A stretch of DNA of 18,938 nt from GWB1-38-13 sp964608405 (GTDB lineage: Bacteria; Patescibacteriota; Microgenomatia; UBA8517), in the NCBI GenBank assembly GCA_964608405.1, contig CAZSNC010000015.1, positions 1 to 18,938 of the forward strand. The letters run 5' to 3'. Position numbers and translations under genes: made by a program. The notes under the pieces were generated by a model. It was not told the origin of the DNA, did not search any database, and worked only from the letters and a program-made list of their open reading frames with translations. Below, in pieces: positions 1 through 7,157 of the stretch. The first letter of the stretch is position 1; every line of letters starts with the position of its first letter.

Positions 1-1
1 T

Positions 2-310
2 TTAGTAAATCCCGGAGGGTCGGCATCAGAAAAAGACAAGAGCTTATTAAGTGCCAGAGTTGACGGGTTATGCAGTCTTCAAAGCTGTTCGACATTTCAT
101 GCAAATCCTTCTACTGCCGGATGGGGAAGTGTAGGGTTGGGGTTGGAAGCAGTTGAACATCTTGGCGATGCAGGGCTTACCAAAGAAGCATCTAAATTAC
201 GCGATAGTTATTTGCAAAAACTCAATAAAGTAAGAGTTCCATATTACGAAAAGAAATTGGATGAAGTCGCATACGATATGCTTGGAGAAAAACGTAAAGC
301 TAATTTTTAG
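2..310 (+). CDS. 3' end of an unknown protein (partial)
   Basis: An open frame enters from the left edge and runs 102 codons to TAG at 308-310; its start lies outside the window. The visible part has a Gly/Ser-rich stretch with a few cysteines near the beginning (SLQSCSTFH), a GWGSVGLGLEAVEHLG segment, and then a charged helical C-terminus (KEASKLRDSYLQKLNKVR...YYEKKLDEVAYDMLGEKRK). I do not recognise a family. The last 11 bases overlap the 3' end of the minus-strand gene that ends at 300, so the two genes are convergent and share their stop-codon region. The frame is supported by its uninterrupted length and plausible composition, not by homology. Confidence 0.7.
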   Translation, partial: LVNPGGSASEKDKSLLSARVDGLCSLQSCSTFHANPSTAGWGSVGLGLEAVEHLGDAGLTKEASKLRDSYLQKLNKVRVPYYEKKLDEVAYDMLGEKRKANF

Positions 311-551
311 AAGCTCTGGTTTTCTTTAGACCTTTTATCCCATTTAGACAAACTCCGTTGATAACTTCAATTTTTGTAGCACCTTCGTTTCGTAATACCG
401 ACATGACACAAAGGGGTACTGGATTTGCCGGGTCAGATTTATCGATAACTGGACAATTTAATATTCCCAAGGCAATAAGTTTTCCATTTTCCTCTTTGGA
501 AAAGGCAACCAAAGCGTTACAACCTGGATGGGCTTCGATTGGGTATGCCAT
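300..551 (-). CDS. Small unknown protein downstream of nusG
   Basis: This 83-residue frame begins 18 nt after the nusG stop on the same strand, so it is probably the third gene of a secE-nusG transcript. There is no Shine-Dalgarno sequence before its ATG; translation may depend on ribosomes finishing nusG. The composition looks genuine: a hydrophobic first half (NALVAFSKEENGKLIALGILNCPVID) suggests beta strands, with cysteines at residues 11, 33, 48 and 68, and a basic tail (GLKKTRASKN). I recognise no family. A fourth gene in this position is often rplK in other bacteria, but this sequence is not ribosomal protein L11. The 3' end overlaps the convergent partial gene by 11 bases. The main doubt is whether it is translated. 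Confidence 0.55.
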   Translation of the reverse strand: MAYPIEAHPGCNALVAFSKEENGKLIALGILNCPVIDKSDPANPVPLCVMSVLRNEGATKIEVINGVCLNGIKGLKKTRASKN

Positions 552-569
552 ATGTAAAAAAGGACTTTA

Positions 570-1181
570 TCAAACCTTAGCGATTTGCAAAAGATCGAGC
601 TCAACTGGAGTTTCCCTTCCGAAGATTGAAACAAGAACTTTGACCTTGCCTTTTTCCTCGTCAATTTCTGATATTGATCCCAAAAAGTCGGTAAATGGTC
701 CGTCGGTAATTTTAACGGCTTCCGAAACGGAAAATTTCGTTTTAAATCTTTTTGCAGGACTTGATACGAATTTTGTAATGTTTTCAACTTCGGTTAGTGA
801 TAGGGGGGTGGGTGTGTTTCCCGACCCTACAAAGCCTGTAACTCCCGGGGTTGTTCTGACAGCCAGCCACGTTGGGTCATCTAAAATCATTTTGACAAGT
901 AAATATCCCGGAAAGATTTTTTCCTTGACGGTAGCTTTCTTTCCTTGTCGTATTACAACTCTGTCCTGAGTAGGGATGAGAAGTTCGAAAATTCTTCCTT
1001 CAAGGCTCATTGTCTCGACTCTTTGGCGGAGTGTTTCTGCAACACGCGCTTCATGGCCTGAGGATGTGTGAACAACATACCATTTTGCTGATGGATCTGT
1101 TGTTTCGGTTATGACGATGTGTCCTGGAATTTTTTTGCTCCCCGTTCCTCTTTCGTCAACCGATTGTTTAATATCGTCCAT
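570..1181 (-). CDS. nusG: Transcription termination/antitermination factor NusG
   Basis: NusG binds the clamp helices of RNA polymerase, suppresses pausing, and links polymerase to Rho or to the leading ribosome. The 203-residue protein shows both family domains. The NGN domain starts at about residue 33 (KWYVVHTSSGHEARV) and includes IFPGYLLVKM (89-98) and VRTTPGVTGFVG (108-119). The KOW domain occupies about 150-203 (VKITDGPFTDFLGSISEID... VFGRETP-like VSIFGRETPVELDLLQI). The first ~30 residues are a polar extension ahead of the NGN domain. It starts 10 nt after the secE stop, without a Shine-Dalgarno sequence, and uses TGA as its stop. The rplK-rplA genes that usually follow secE-nusG are absent here. 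The identification is secure. Confidence 0.97.
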   Translation of the reverse strand: MDDIKQSVDERGTGSKKIPGHIVITETTDPSAKWYVVHTSSGHEARVAETLRQRVETMSLEGRIFELLIPTQDRVVIRQGKKATVKEKIFPGYLLVKMILDDPTWLAVRTTPGVTGFVGSGNTPTPLSLTEVENITKFVSSPAKRFKTKFSVSEAVKITDGPFTDFLGSISEIDEEKGKVKVLVSIFGRETPVELDLLQIAKV

Positions 1182-1191
1182 AATTTATGTG

Positions 1192-1386
1192 TTATCTGGA
1201 AACTAAGTATTCTAATAGTTTTGTGAACCCAAAATCAAGTCCTCCGAGGTAGATTGCCACAATTCCCGAAAAAAAGAATACGATTAAAGTAAGCTTAACT
1301 ACAGCATCCTTTTTCGGCCAAACAACCTGCTTTAACTCGTGAATTACATCTTTAATGTAATTTGAAAAACGTACGAAAGGATTCAC
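1192..1386 (-). CDS. secE: Preprotein translocase subunit SecE
   Basis: SecE clamps the two halves of the SecY channel in the cytoplasmic membrane. This 64-residue protein is the short single-span form common outside enterobacteria. An amphipathic helix carries the family signature HELKQVVWP (residues 16-24), followed by one membrane span at about 31-49 and a short C-terminal segment. The start is GTG. A strong promoter lies so close upstream that the transcript would begin only a few bases before this GTG, and there is no Shine-Dalgarno sequence. The gene leads the secE-nusG operon, the usual order in bacteria, which supports both calls. No alternative ATG fits the length of the family. Confidence 0.95.
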   Translation of the reverse strand: MNPFVRFSNYIKDVIHELKQVVWPKKDAVVKLTLIVFFFSGIVAIYLGGLDFGFTKLLEYLVSR

Positions 1387-1395
1387 AACAGCTTG

Positions 1396-1424
1396 ATTTT
1401 ACCAGAATGATAGGGAAGTGACAA
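1396..1424 (-). promoter_or_regulatory. Promoter of the secE-nusG operon
   Basis: On the minus strand: -35 TTGTCA (1424-1419), 17-nt spacer, extended -10 TGG-TAAAAT (1404-1396). Transcription would start near 1389, about 3 nt before the secE GTG at 1386, giving an essentially leaderless mRNA. Confidence 0.75.
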
Positions 1425-1450
1425 TAGTTTTCTCTTACCCTTGCCGGGTA

Positions 1451-1459
1451 TGTTACAAT
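1451..1459 (+). promoter_or_regulatory. Extended -10 promoter of the gene at 1472
   Basis: TGT-TACAAT matches an extended -10 element; I see no good -35. The predicted start near 1466 is about 6 nt before the ATG at 1472. This promoter is divergent from the secE promoter, and it rules out the upstream in-frame GTG at 1418 as the usual start. Confidence 0.6.
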
Positions 1460-1471
1460 AGCTCAGAAAAT

Positions 1472-1927
1472 ATGCATGAGAGAGACAATAAGGTTAATGA
1501 AGTAAAGAAGGCGATAGGTAAAATCGAAAAGAAAAGAAAACCCAATGACAGGAAAACGGCGGAGGCTTTAAAAAACCTTAAGCCACTACTTTTTGAAATT
1601 CTCGCTGAGGATAAGGGTAGTGTTGGTTCGCAAGGATACCATGTAGAGCTTGAAGATGATATTTCCCAAAAAGATCCCAAAGAGGACAGGGAAACAACTT
1701 ATAGAAATGCATGCAATACCCTCAGGAGCCAGGGATATAGTATGGAGGATGTTGTTGATGCATTAGTAAATGACCCGAGGTTAATTACTGCTTTAAGATT
1801 GGGACAAATTACAAACCCCGCATACCAGATGATCCGAGGTGAATTAAACAATGCTTTGGCTGATTATTTTCCCGGTGCGAAGCGTCAGGAAAATAAAAGT
1901 GAAAGAAAATCCCCAAAGTTAAAATAA
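1472..1927 (+). CDS. Unknown charged cytoplasmic protein
   Basis: A 151-residue protein, strongly basic at both ends (KKAIGKIEKKRKPNDRK near the start, KRQENKSERKSPKLK at the end), with an acidic middle (VELEDDISQKDPKEDRE at about 56-72) and a predicted helical C-terminal half (RNACNTLRSQGYSMEDVVDALVNDPRLITALRLGQ...MIRGELNNALADYF). There is no signal peptide or membrane span. I do not recognise a family. The frame stays open upstream to a GTG at 1418, but the extended -10 at 1451-1459 lies inside that extension, so I place the start at ATG 1472. The C-terminal half resembles a small helical domain that might bind protein or nucleic acid, which is only a guess from composition. Confidence 0.65.
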   Translation: MHERDNKVNEVKKAIGKIEKKRKPNDRKTAEALKNLKPLLFEILAEDKGSVGSQGYHVELEDDISQKDPKEDRETTYRNACNTLRSQGYSMEDVVDALVNDPRLITALRLGQITNPAYQMIRGELNNALADYFPGAKRQENKSERKSPKLK

Positions 1928-2016
1928 GTAGCCTTCGGAATTTTAAAGCATTATACTCATCGTAATTTAATAGTGTGTTTGTATCAATTTATTCACTTTG
2001 GGACAACAAATAAATT

Positions 2017-2724
2017 ATGTATTATTATCCGAATTTACGTTTCGAGAAAGATCTTTGGAAAAGTGGTGTTAAGTATATTGCTGGAATTGATGAGGTCGGA
2101 AGGGGATCTATAGCGGGACCTGTTGTAGCCGGGTGTGTTGTTTTTAGCAAAAAGATAAAGATAGACAAAAGTAAAATTCGGATTGACGACTCCAAGAGAT
2201 TGACTTCGAAAAGAAGAGAAAAGGCATGTGTTTGGATTAAAAAAAATTGCCTAACATGGGGAATAGGGGAAGTGTCAGCCCTTGAGATTGACGGTATAGG
2301 TATTGTCAAAGCTACAAGAAAAGCTATGCGGATGGCAATCGGGAAGGCAAACCAAAAACTGAATGACAGGATACAATACTTACTCATTGATGCGTATTAT
2401 CTTCCATATACACGCGGGATTAGGATGCCGATAAAAACACACAGAAATAGTATTAAATACAAAAATATTTCCGCTTCCGGCGGTAGGCAAAAAGCCATTA
2501 TAAAAGGCGACCAAAAAAGCACATCGATCGCCTCTGCCTCCATAATCGCAAAAGTCTATAGGGATCAATTAATGATGAAATTGGGAAAGAGAAAAAAATA
2601 TATAAAATACGGATGGGAGAAAAATAAGGGATATGTCACAAAGACTCATATAAACGGAATTGCGAAATACGGAATTACAACTCATCACCGAAGGTCGTTT
2701 ATATTGTCAGATTTGAAGAAATAG
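2017..2724 (+). CDS. rnhB: Ribonuclease HII
   Basis: RNase HII cuts the RNA strand of RNA-DNA hybrids and removes single ribonucleotides misincorporated into DNA. The 235-residue protein carries the expected motifs: GIDEVGRGSIAGPVVAG (23-39) with catalytic Asp25 and Glu26, LLIDAYYLPY with Asp125, and GDQKSTSIASASIIAKVYRD (164-183) with the final catalytic Asp183. The GRG motif at 28-30 is the hallmark that senses the ribonucleotide 2'-OH. Length is close to the family norm. The C-terminus is rich in Lys and Tyr. No Shine-Dalgarno sequence precedes the ATG. The next gene starts 17 nt after its stop on the same strand, so the two may be cotranscribed. Confidence 0.96.
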   Translation: MYYYPNLRFEKDLWKSGVKYIAGIDEVGRGSIAGPVVAGCVVFSKKIKIDKSKIRIDDSKRLTSKRREKACVWIKKNCLTWGIGEVSALEIDGIGIVKATRKAMRMAIGKANQKLNDRIQYLLIDAYYLPYTRGIRMPIKTHRNSIKYKNISASGGRQKAIIKGDQKSTSIASASIIAKVYRDQLMMKLGKRKKYIKYGWEKNKGYVTKTHINGIAKYGITTHHRRSFILSDLKK

Positions 2725-2741
2725 TGTAGCATCAAGGCCAT

Positions 2742-3719
2742 ATGGAAAAGGATAAACCCTCTGATCTTGAAAAAATTGCAGATGTGATGGCGCATCGCTA
2801 TCCGAAATTTGATAGTGTAGTTGGACTTAGAAATTATTTGAAAGGTGACTTTGATAATTTTTCGTTTGTTCCATATGAGGCAAAAATGACAAAAACTGCG
2901 TTATCTGCAATACTTGACGAGACCTTAAAATCTCCCCAAAGGATAATTCAATCTGAGGAAACTTCATATGCAGCAGTTACGGTTCTGTCCGGCGAGTTGG
3001 AAAGAAACCCAAGAAATGTCGTTGCGGGATTTTTACCTACAAGTGTTGAAGAAGAAGAACTTCGACAGTTTGGTGTAAGTACTCGAAAACCCGTTCAAAT
3101 CAATGTCGGAAGGACGATGCCGTATTTATGGCCTCTCGATACGAATTTGTCGGGGCTCCAACAGAAAGATATGGATTCCTACAGAAGGATTGTTGCAAAA
3201 AGAATTCGTGATGCCGTAAAAGAAAAAGGGATCGGATTCGGTATTCTTGTCGGGTCGTATTTGGGGATGGGGACAGACGATGTCTTGAAATTATTTGCGG
3301 ATGATAATTTTAAAAAAGACCTAACAGGAAAGGGTTGGCAAAAAATACCCAGCAAATCAAGGGATGGAGACGCTTCAGCAATTAGTAGTGTAAAGAAAAA
3401 CATAGATGAAGGGACGCAAAAGGGTTACAAAGAATCTTTACAGACACTTAATGGAAGAGGTTGGCTGCCATCCGATCCGAAAATATTAAAGCTGCACTAT
3501 GGCATTCAAATTGTTTCGGAAACGGTTACACCTTGTGTTCACCTGGTGAGTGCAAGTGAAGCTGCAGTTATTGCTGCCGCTGAAGTATTCAAACCGTATG
3601 ATTTAAAAATGGTGCTACCACACCTGCAGAAACAGTATCAATCGTATGTTACAAGTGAAGTAAAAAGCGCCCACATTGTCTCCCAAAAGCCATATCCAAA
3701 ATGGCAATACCAGGGGTAA
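2742..3719 (+). CDS. Unknown 325-residue protein
   Basis: A long, clean frame that starts 17 nt after rnhB on the same strand, probably in the same transcript; only a weak AAGG precedes the ATG. The protein looks soluble, with no signal peptide or convincing membrane span. Visible segments include VNVGRTMPYLWPLDTNLSG-like text at about 120-137, a helical stretch DSYRRIVAKRIRDAVKEKG, a glycine-rich turn GFGILVGSYLGMGTDD, and near the C-terminus an alanine-rich helix SASEAAVIAAAEVF. Cysteine occurs once. I recognise no family or active-site signature. It does not resemble a nuclease or repair partner of RNase HII, so the adjacency to rnhB says little about its job. Confidence 0.75.
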   Translation: MEKDKPSDLEKIADVMAHRYPKFDSVVGLRNYLKGDFDNFSFVPYEAKMTKTALSAILDETLKSPQRIIQSEETSYAAVTVLSGELERNPRNVVAGFLPTSVEEEELRQFGVSTRKPVQINVGRTMPYLWPLDTNLSGLQQKDMDSYRRIVAKRIRDAVKEKGIGFGILVGSYLGMGTDDVLKLFADDNFKKDLTGKGWQKIPSKSRDGDASAISSVKKNIDEGTQKGYKESLQTLNGRGWLPSDPKILKLHYGIQIVSETVTPCVHLVSASEAAVIAAAEVFKPYDLKMVLPHLQKQYQSYVTSEVKSAHIVSQKPYPKWQYQG

Positions 3720-3773
3720 CAAAGAGAATATAACACACGTCTTTTCTGGGGAGTTTGGTTAAAACCCTTTCAA

Positions 3774-3968
3774 TTATCCGTTTCTTTTCTTTTCAAGCTC
3801 AATTTTATGCTTAATGGCGTATTTCTGTTCTTTCCTTTTTTCAGAAGGAGTTTTGTAGTGGGCACGGTCACGCGCCTCCTGCAAAATTCCAGAAAAAGTG
3901 ACCATTTTCTTGAAACGGGCAATAAGTTTGTCTTCCGATTCTCCTTTTTGTTTTGTTACGATTACCAT
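3774..3968 (-). CDS. rpsU: Small-subunit ribosomal protein bS21
   Basis: bS21 sits on the 30S platform next to the 3' end of 16S rRNA, where mRNA pairs with the anti-Shine-Dalgarno sequence. The 64-residue protein fits the family: KGESEDKLIARFKKMVTFSGIL at 8-29, followed by the conserved R...HYKTPSEKRKEQKYA segment (35-51) and a basic tail. It has no same-strand neighbour close by. Unlike almost every other gene here it has a full AAGGAGG ribosome-binding site, 10 nt before the ATG. In Flavobacteriia bS21 is reported to govern access to the anti-Shine-Dalgarno sequence and the translation of its own mRNA; a comparable loop here is inference only. Confidence 0.93.
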   Translation of the reverse strand: MVIVTKQKGESEDKLIARFKKMVTFSGILQEARDRAHYKTPSEKRKEQKYAIKHKIELEKKRNG

Positions 3969-3978
3969 ATAGAAATCG

Positions 3979-3985
3979 CCTCCTT
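3979..3985 (-). promoter_or_regulatory. Strong Shine-Dalgarno site of rpsU
   Basis: AAGGAGG on the minus strand, 10 nt before the rpsU ATG. The site stands out because most genes in this window have no recognisable Shine-Dalgarno sequence. Confidence 0.8.
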
Positions 3986-4108
3986 CCCGAATGATTTTGA
4001 AAAAAATCCTTGCATATTATAGCACCAACTTAATTGTAGCAAAGATGTAAAGGGAAGAAATGGTGGATTTTACTGCGGGAAAATTTAAGTCAAAAGTATT
4101 GTACAAAG

Positions 4109-4138
4109 TTGAATTGTACCTGTTAATTGGTGTAGAAT
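4109..4138 (+). promoter_or_regulatory. Promoter of the gene at 4159
   Basis: -35 TTGAAT (4109-4114), 18-nt spacer, -10 TAGAAT (4133-4138). The predicted start near 4145 leaves a leader of about 14 nt and places transcription downstream of the earlier in-frame ATG at 4060, which supports the start at 4159. Confidence 0.55.
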
Positions 4139-4158
4139 ACGATTCAAGAAATACTGTT

Positions 4159-4416
4159 ATGTCTGATGTAGAACCAAAACAGGGAAAAATACCTGCCGAT
4201 TTAAGGGCAGGAGATGAAACTCGCCCGGAAGTTAAAGTTAGGCCTGAAGAATTAGATGCGACTTTATCTTCTATTGCAAAAGAGTTGTTTAATCAAGTTG
4301 GTGGTTTACCCGTTAAAGTACCTGAAAAATTAGATTGGTCAAAATCTACTGAATGGAAACCCGGACCGCTTGCAAATTCCCCTGCGCAACCTTCTGAAGA
4401 GGACGATAAGTCTTGA
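4159..4416 (+). CDS. Small acidic unknown protein
   Basis: An 85-residue protein, acidic and rich in Pro, Lys and Glu. The middle (PEELDATLSSIAKELFNQVGGLP) looks like one amphipathic helix; the ends (N-terminal PKQGKIPADLRAGDETRPEVK and C-terminal KPGPLANSPAQPSEEDDKS) are probably disordered. The frame extends upstream to an ATG at 4060, but a promoter at 4109-4138 and the change in composition place the likely start at ATG 4159. No Shine-Dalgarno sequence is present. I recognise no family. The gene stands alone between rpsU (divergent) and the surface-protein pair (convergent). Confidence 0.6.
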   Translation: MSDVEPKQGKIPADLRAGDETRPEVKVRPEELDATLSSIAKELFNQVGGLPVKVPEKLDWSKSTEWKPGPLANSPAQPSEEDDKS

Positions 4417-4489
4417 TGTACACGCTTCGCAATTTAATAACTCCTGGCTGTCATATATCAGATAAAAGTGAAAAAAAGAAGGAATGCTT

Positions 4490-4939
4490 TTACGGGAGCG
4501 AGAACTCTTTTTCTATTGGTTCCAGTTGAAATTTAAGTGTTGGGATAGGAGTCGGTGTTGCTGTTGGTAGAAGCTTGAATTCCGTTTTAAGATTAGGGTT
4601 AACAATCTTTAATGTTGGTGATGCTGTCACTTTTGGTGTTACTGATGGTGTGACAGATACCGGGGTTGCCGATATTGTGGCTTCATCACTTACAGTTTCC
4701 GTGGTTTTGTTTTCATCCTGCTCACCGAGTGTTTCACTTTCAATTAAGCTTTGAGTTGGTAAAACATTACTTTCCTCACCATCACCTTTCTTTGTTCCAA
4801 GAAGGTAGGCACCTCCACCTGTCATAACAAGAAGCAATATTACGATTATTCCTACCAGGAGTTTGTTGACACTGGATCCGTTTCCTTTACTTTCTTCTGA
4901 TGATGTCTCATCGGCCGATATAATCTGTTCTTCTTCCAT
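4490..4939 (-). CDS. Single-span Thr/Pro-rich surface protein
   Basis: A 149-residue protein with an acidic N-terminus (MEEEQIISADETSSEE), one membrane span at about 27-48 (LLVGIIVILLLVMTGGGAYLLG), then an external part dominated by Thr, Ser, Pro and Val with repeated TP units (VSVTPSVTPKVTASPT, LLPTATPTPIPT). The likely orientation is cytoplasmic N-terminus and exposed C-terminus, as a membrane-anchored stalk. Such linkers are common in CPR surface proteins. The frame extends upstream to a TTG at 4960, but ATG 4939 follows a TATTAT -10-like box (4957-4952) by 12 nt and gives a cleaner N-terminus. It lies 67 nt downstream of the Cys-rich pilin-like gene on the same strand, so both may serve the cell envelope. 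No enzymatic domain is visible. Confidence 0.75.
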   Translation of the reverse strand: MEEEQIISADETSSEESKGNGSSVNKLLVGIIVILLLVMTGGGAYLLGTKKGDGEESNVLPTQSLIESETLGEQDENKTTETVSDEATISATPVSVTPSVTPKVTASPTLKIVNPNLKTEFKLLPTATPTPIPTLKFQLEPIEKEFSLP

Positions 4940-5006
4940 TTGACTTGGATGATAATACAAATTATTTCGGAAGGCAAGTGGGAGGAAATAACTGTTTTTT
5001 TGATTG

Positions 5007-5828
5007 TTATAATCCCGGAACTCTCAGAATTCTTATACCCATCAAATCAAGGATAAAGACAGAAAAAATTACAAGAATAAGTCCTGCAAGCGAGGCGGTT
5101 AAAAGCTCGCGTCCGGTTTTCACCTTTTCCGGATTTCCTCCCGAAGACATGATTAGGAAGGCGGAAACTATTACCAGAAGAAATGTAATTCCACCCGATA
5201 CCCCAAGCGCCCAGCGGAGAATAAATGTTAACATTGAATTTGTATCACTGACCGGGAAACAACCGATTGCTGTATCAAGTGCATTTAAAATCCCCCGTTG
5301 TGCACAGGGGGTTAAAAGATTAAGTTCTGGTCTTGGGGTAATTGATACTCCTGTAGGAATTACACATCCGGCGATACACCTATCCATTGTAGTGAAACAG
5401 CTTCCACCGGGAACATCTGGAGTTCTGCACGTATAATTCGTTAATTGACATCTGCTTGCAGGGTTTGAAGCCCCTGGTGCAATACAAAGGTAGGAATTTG
5501 TAACCGGTGTAGAAGTGGGTATTTGACTTGGTTGTGGAGTGTTTGTTGGTCCAGGTGTTGGGCGTGGATTACATCCTAGGACATCATGAGTTTCGCATGG
5601 GGGAACCCCTCCCGGTGGATTGCAACACGTGACAGGTCCAGAAGCAGTGCCTTGATTCATACCGTAATCACACTGGCAACATTGTCCCAATGAGCAAAAC
5701 CAACCACTTCCACCATTGCAGGTGGGACTACATGATTGGGAATATATCACTGTTGTTTCAGTTGAGAGAAATAATATTGAAAACAAAAAAATGAATAATA
5801 TTTTAAACCCGGATTTTACAATTGACAT
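5007..5828 (-). CDS. Secreted Cys-rich protein with C-terminal pilin-like (TrbC/VirB2-type) membrane domain
   Basis: A 273-residue protein in three parts. Residues 8-30 form a signal peptide (FKILFIFLFSILFLSTETTVIYS). Residues 31-190 form an external region with 18 cysteines (33, 37, 45, 50, 51, 53, 68, 69, 78, 86, 115, 127, 134, 144, 151, 155, 175, 190), split by a Pro/Thr linker at about 89-110. Residues about 198-263 hold two hydrophobic helices around the turn MSSGGNPEKVKTGRE. That helix-turn-helix pattern resembles the TrbC/VirB2-type pilin-like proteins seen in Microgenomates genomes. Cysteine pairing suggests a disulphide-stabilised ectodomain. An extended -10 (TGT-TAAACT) lies 12 nt before the ATG. 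Function is unknown; attachment to a host or DNA uptake is speculative. Confidence 0.8.
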   Translation of the reverse strand: MSIVKSGFKILFIFLFSILFLSTETTVIYSQSCSPTCNGGSGWFCSLGQCCQCDYGMNQGTASGPVTCCNPPGGVPPCETHDVLGCNPRPTPGPTNTPQPSQIPTSTPVTNSYLCIAPGASNPASRCQLTNYTCRTPDVPGGSCFTTMDRCIAGCVIPTGVSITPRPELNLLTPCAQRGILNALDTAIGCFPVSDTNSMLTFILRWALGVSGGITFLLVIVSAFLIMSSGGNPEKVKTGRELLTASLAGLILVIFSVFILDLMGIRILRVPGL

Positions 5829-5840
5829 ATCACTACTTTC

Positions 5841-5849
5841 AGTTTAACA
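5841..5849 (-). promoter_or_regulatory. Extended -10 promoter of the Cys-rich pilin-like gene
   Basis: On the minus strand TGT-TAAACT (5849-5841); no clear -35. The predicted start near 5834 is about 6 nt before the ATG at 5828. Confidence 0.45.
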
Positions 5850-5880
5850 CCTGAGAATGGCATTTTCGATATTCTTTTTA

Positions 5881-5889
5881 TGTTAATAT
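5881..5889 (+). promoter_or_regulatory. Extended -10 promoter of the MFS gene
   Basis: TGT-TAATAT ends 6 nt before ATG 5896, so transcription would start at or next to the A of the start codon. No good -35. It is divergent from the promoter at 5841-5849. Confidence 0.5.
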
Positions 5890-5895
5890 TTAATT

Positions 5896-7140
5896 ATGTT
5901 TCGCAGGTTTAATACAAAGCTGGTAACGGATCCTCTTTGGCAAAAAGTTGTGATGCTGTCACTCGTTTTGTTTTTCATCTTTTTAGCCGATGCCGTATTG
6001 TCTTCATGGGTACCGGGTCTCGTCGAAGGTTACTTTAAAAGTCCCGTTATAATGGGTTTTATTTTAAGTTTTTCCTCAATAATCGGCTTTGGGGCAGATT
6101 TGATTTTTCCGCAAATATTTAAATCTGTTAACTTTAAAAAATTGCTTCTTTTGAGTGTTATTTCGTCGCTTGTTTTTTCACTTTCTCTGCTTTTGTCAAC
6201 CTCTTTTCCCATTGTCTTGGTTTTTCTTTTGTCGATGGCAATTTGGGGAATTTATTACGAAATAGTAGGATTTGCGAACCATCAATTTGTTGCGGAATCG
6301 GTTCCGGTCAGAATGCATACCTCAACGTGGGCGTTTATCGGTGTATTTAAGAATTTGGCGTATTTTATAGGCCCATTGCTTGCAGGGTTTTTGGTTATCC
6401 AAAAAAATCGTATGCCTGTTTATTTTGCTCTTATCTTTGCTTTGATATCGTTTTTAGTATTACTGGTTTCAAAAAGAAATTACGACAAAAAAATATCTGT
6501 AGATATTGAAAAGGTAAGTTTTGTATGTGAGCTGGAGCATTGGGGGATTCTTTTTAAAAAGATATGGCCTATTTTAATTGTCGGGGTGGTCCTTGGAATT
6601 ATCGATGCCGTATTTTGGACCACTGGTGCCGTTTACACCGAAGAGTTGGCAAAAGTAAGTGTTTGGGGTAGGTGGTTTCTTCCTATGTACACACTTCCTT
6701 CATTATTTGTCGGATTTATTATTGCAAAAAAAGGTATGGTAAGCGGGAAGAAAAAAGCGGCTTTAAGGTTTTTTCTGCTTTCGGGCGTGTTTTTAGCCTT
6801 AATGGGAGTGTTTAATAATTTATTCTGGGAACTTTTAGTTGTTTTTTGTTCCAGTTTGGCATTGGCAATCACATACCCCCTTGTCGAAGGGGTATATTCA
6901 GACATCATTGACAGAATGGGAAGGCAAAGAAAACATCTTATCGGTCTTTGCGCGTCAACAACAAGTATTTCATATATCGTAGGACCGATTGTTGCCGGAA
7001 TTGTTTCTTCCAAAGTGGGAAGTGCAATGACCTTCGTATATTTGGGTTATTCGGTGATATTTATCTCCCTGTTATTAATGATTGCTACTCCTAAAAAATT
7101 AAAACTCCCACAAAAAGAGATTAAAAGGTGGACCGATTAG
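5896..7140 (+). CDS. Major facilitator superfamily (MFS) transporter
   Basis: A 414-residue polytopic membrane protein with about 12 hydrophobic segments in two halves separated by a charged cytoplasmic loop around residues 190-215 (SKRNYDKKISVDIEKVSFVCELEHWG). The length, the 6+6 arrangement and the loop after the second helix (FPQIFKSVNFKKLLLLS, an MFS-like basic loop) fit the MFS fold. A second-half counterpart of that loop is GMVSGKKKAALRFFLLSGVF. Substrate cannot be read from the sequence; drug or metabolite efflux is typical for the group. It is probably a single-gene unit with a leaderless transcript, since the extended -10 ends 6 nt before the ATG. The next gene has its own promoter. 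Confidence 0.85.
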   Translation: MFRRFNTKLVTDPLWQKVVMLSLVLFFIFLADAVLSSWVPGLVEGYFKSPVIMGFILSFSSIIGFGADLIFPQIFKSVNFKKLLLLSVISSLVFSLSLLLSTSFPIVLVFLLSMAIWGIYYEIVGFANHQFVAESVPVRMHTSTWAFIGVFKNLAYFIGPLLAGFLVIQKNRMPVYFALIFALISFLVLLVSKRNYDKKISVDIEKVSFVCELEHWGILFKKIWPILIVGVVLGIIDAVFWTTGAVYTEELAKVSVWGRWFLPMYTLPSLFVGFIIAKKGMVSGKKKAALRFFLLSGVFLALMGVFNNLFWELLVVFCSSLALAITYPLVEGVYSDIIDRMGRQRKHLIGLCASTTSISYIVGPIVAGIVSSKVGSAMTFVYLGYSVIFISLLLMIATPKKLKLPQKEIKRWTD

Positions 7141-7157
7141 GAGAATGAACCTATAGT

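Noticed and set aside
358..969. A 203-codon + strand frame opposite nusG
   Set aside because: It is the antisense shadow of a confident nusG; its composition is not protein-like and it has no expression signals.
5292..5311. CCCCC/GGGGG hairpin resembling a terminator
   Set aside because: It lies in the middle of the Cys-rich gene, is not followed by a T run, and is explained by codons for the PCAQRG region.
4945..5436. A 163-codon + strand frame opposite the Cys-rich pilin-like gene
   Set aside because: The minus-strand frame has a signal peptide, patterned cysteines and membrane helices; the + frame is its shadow.
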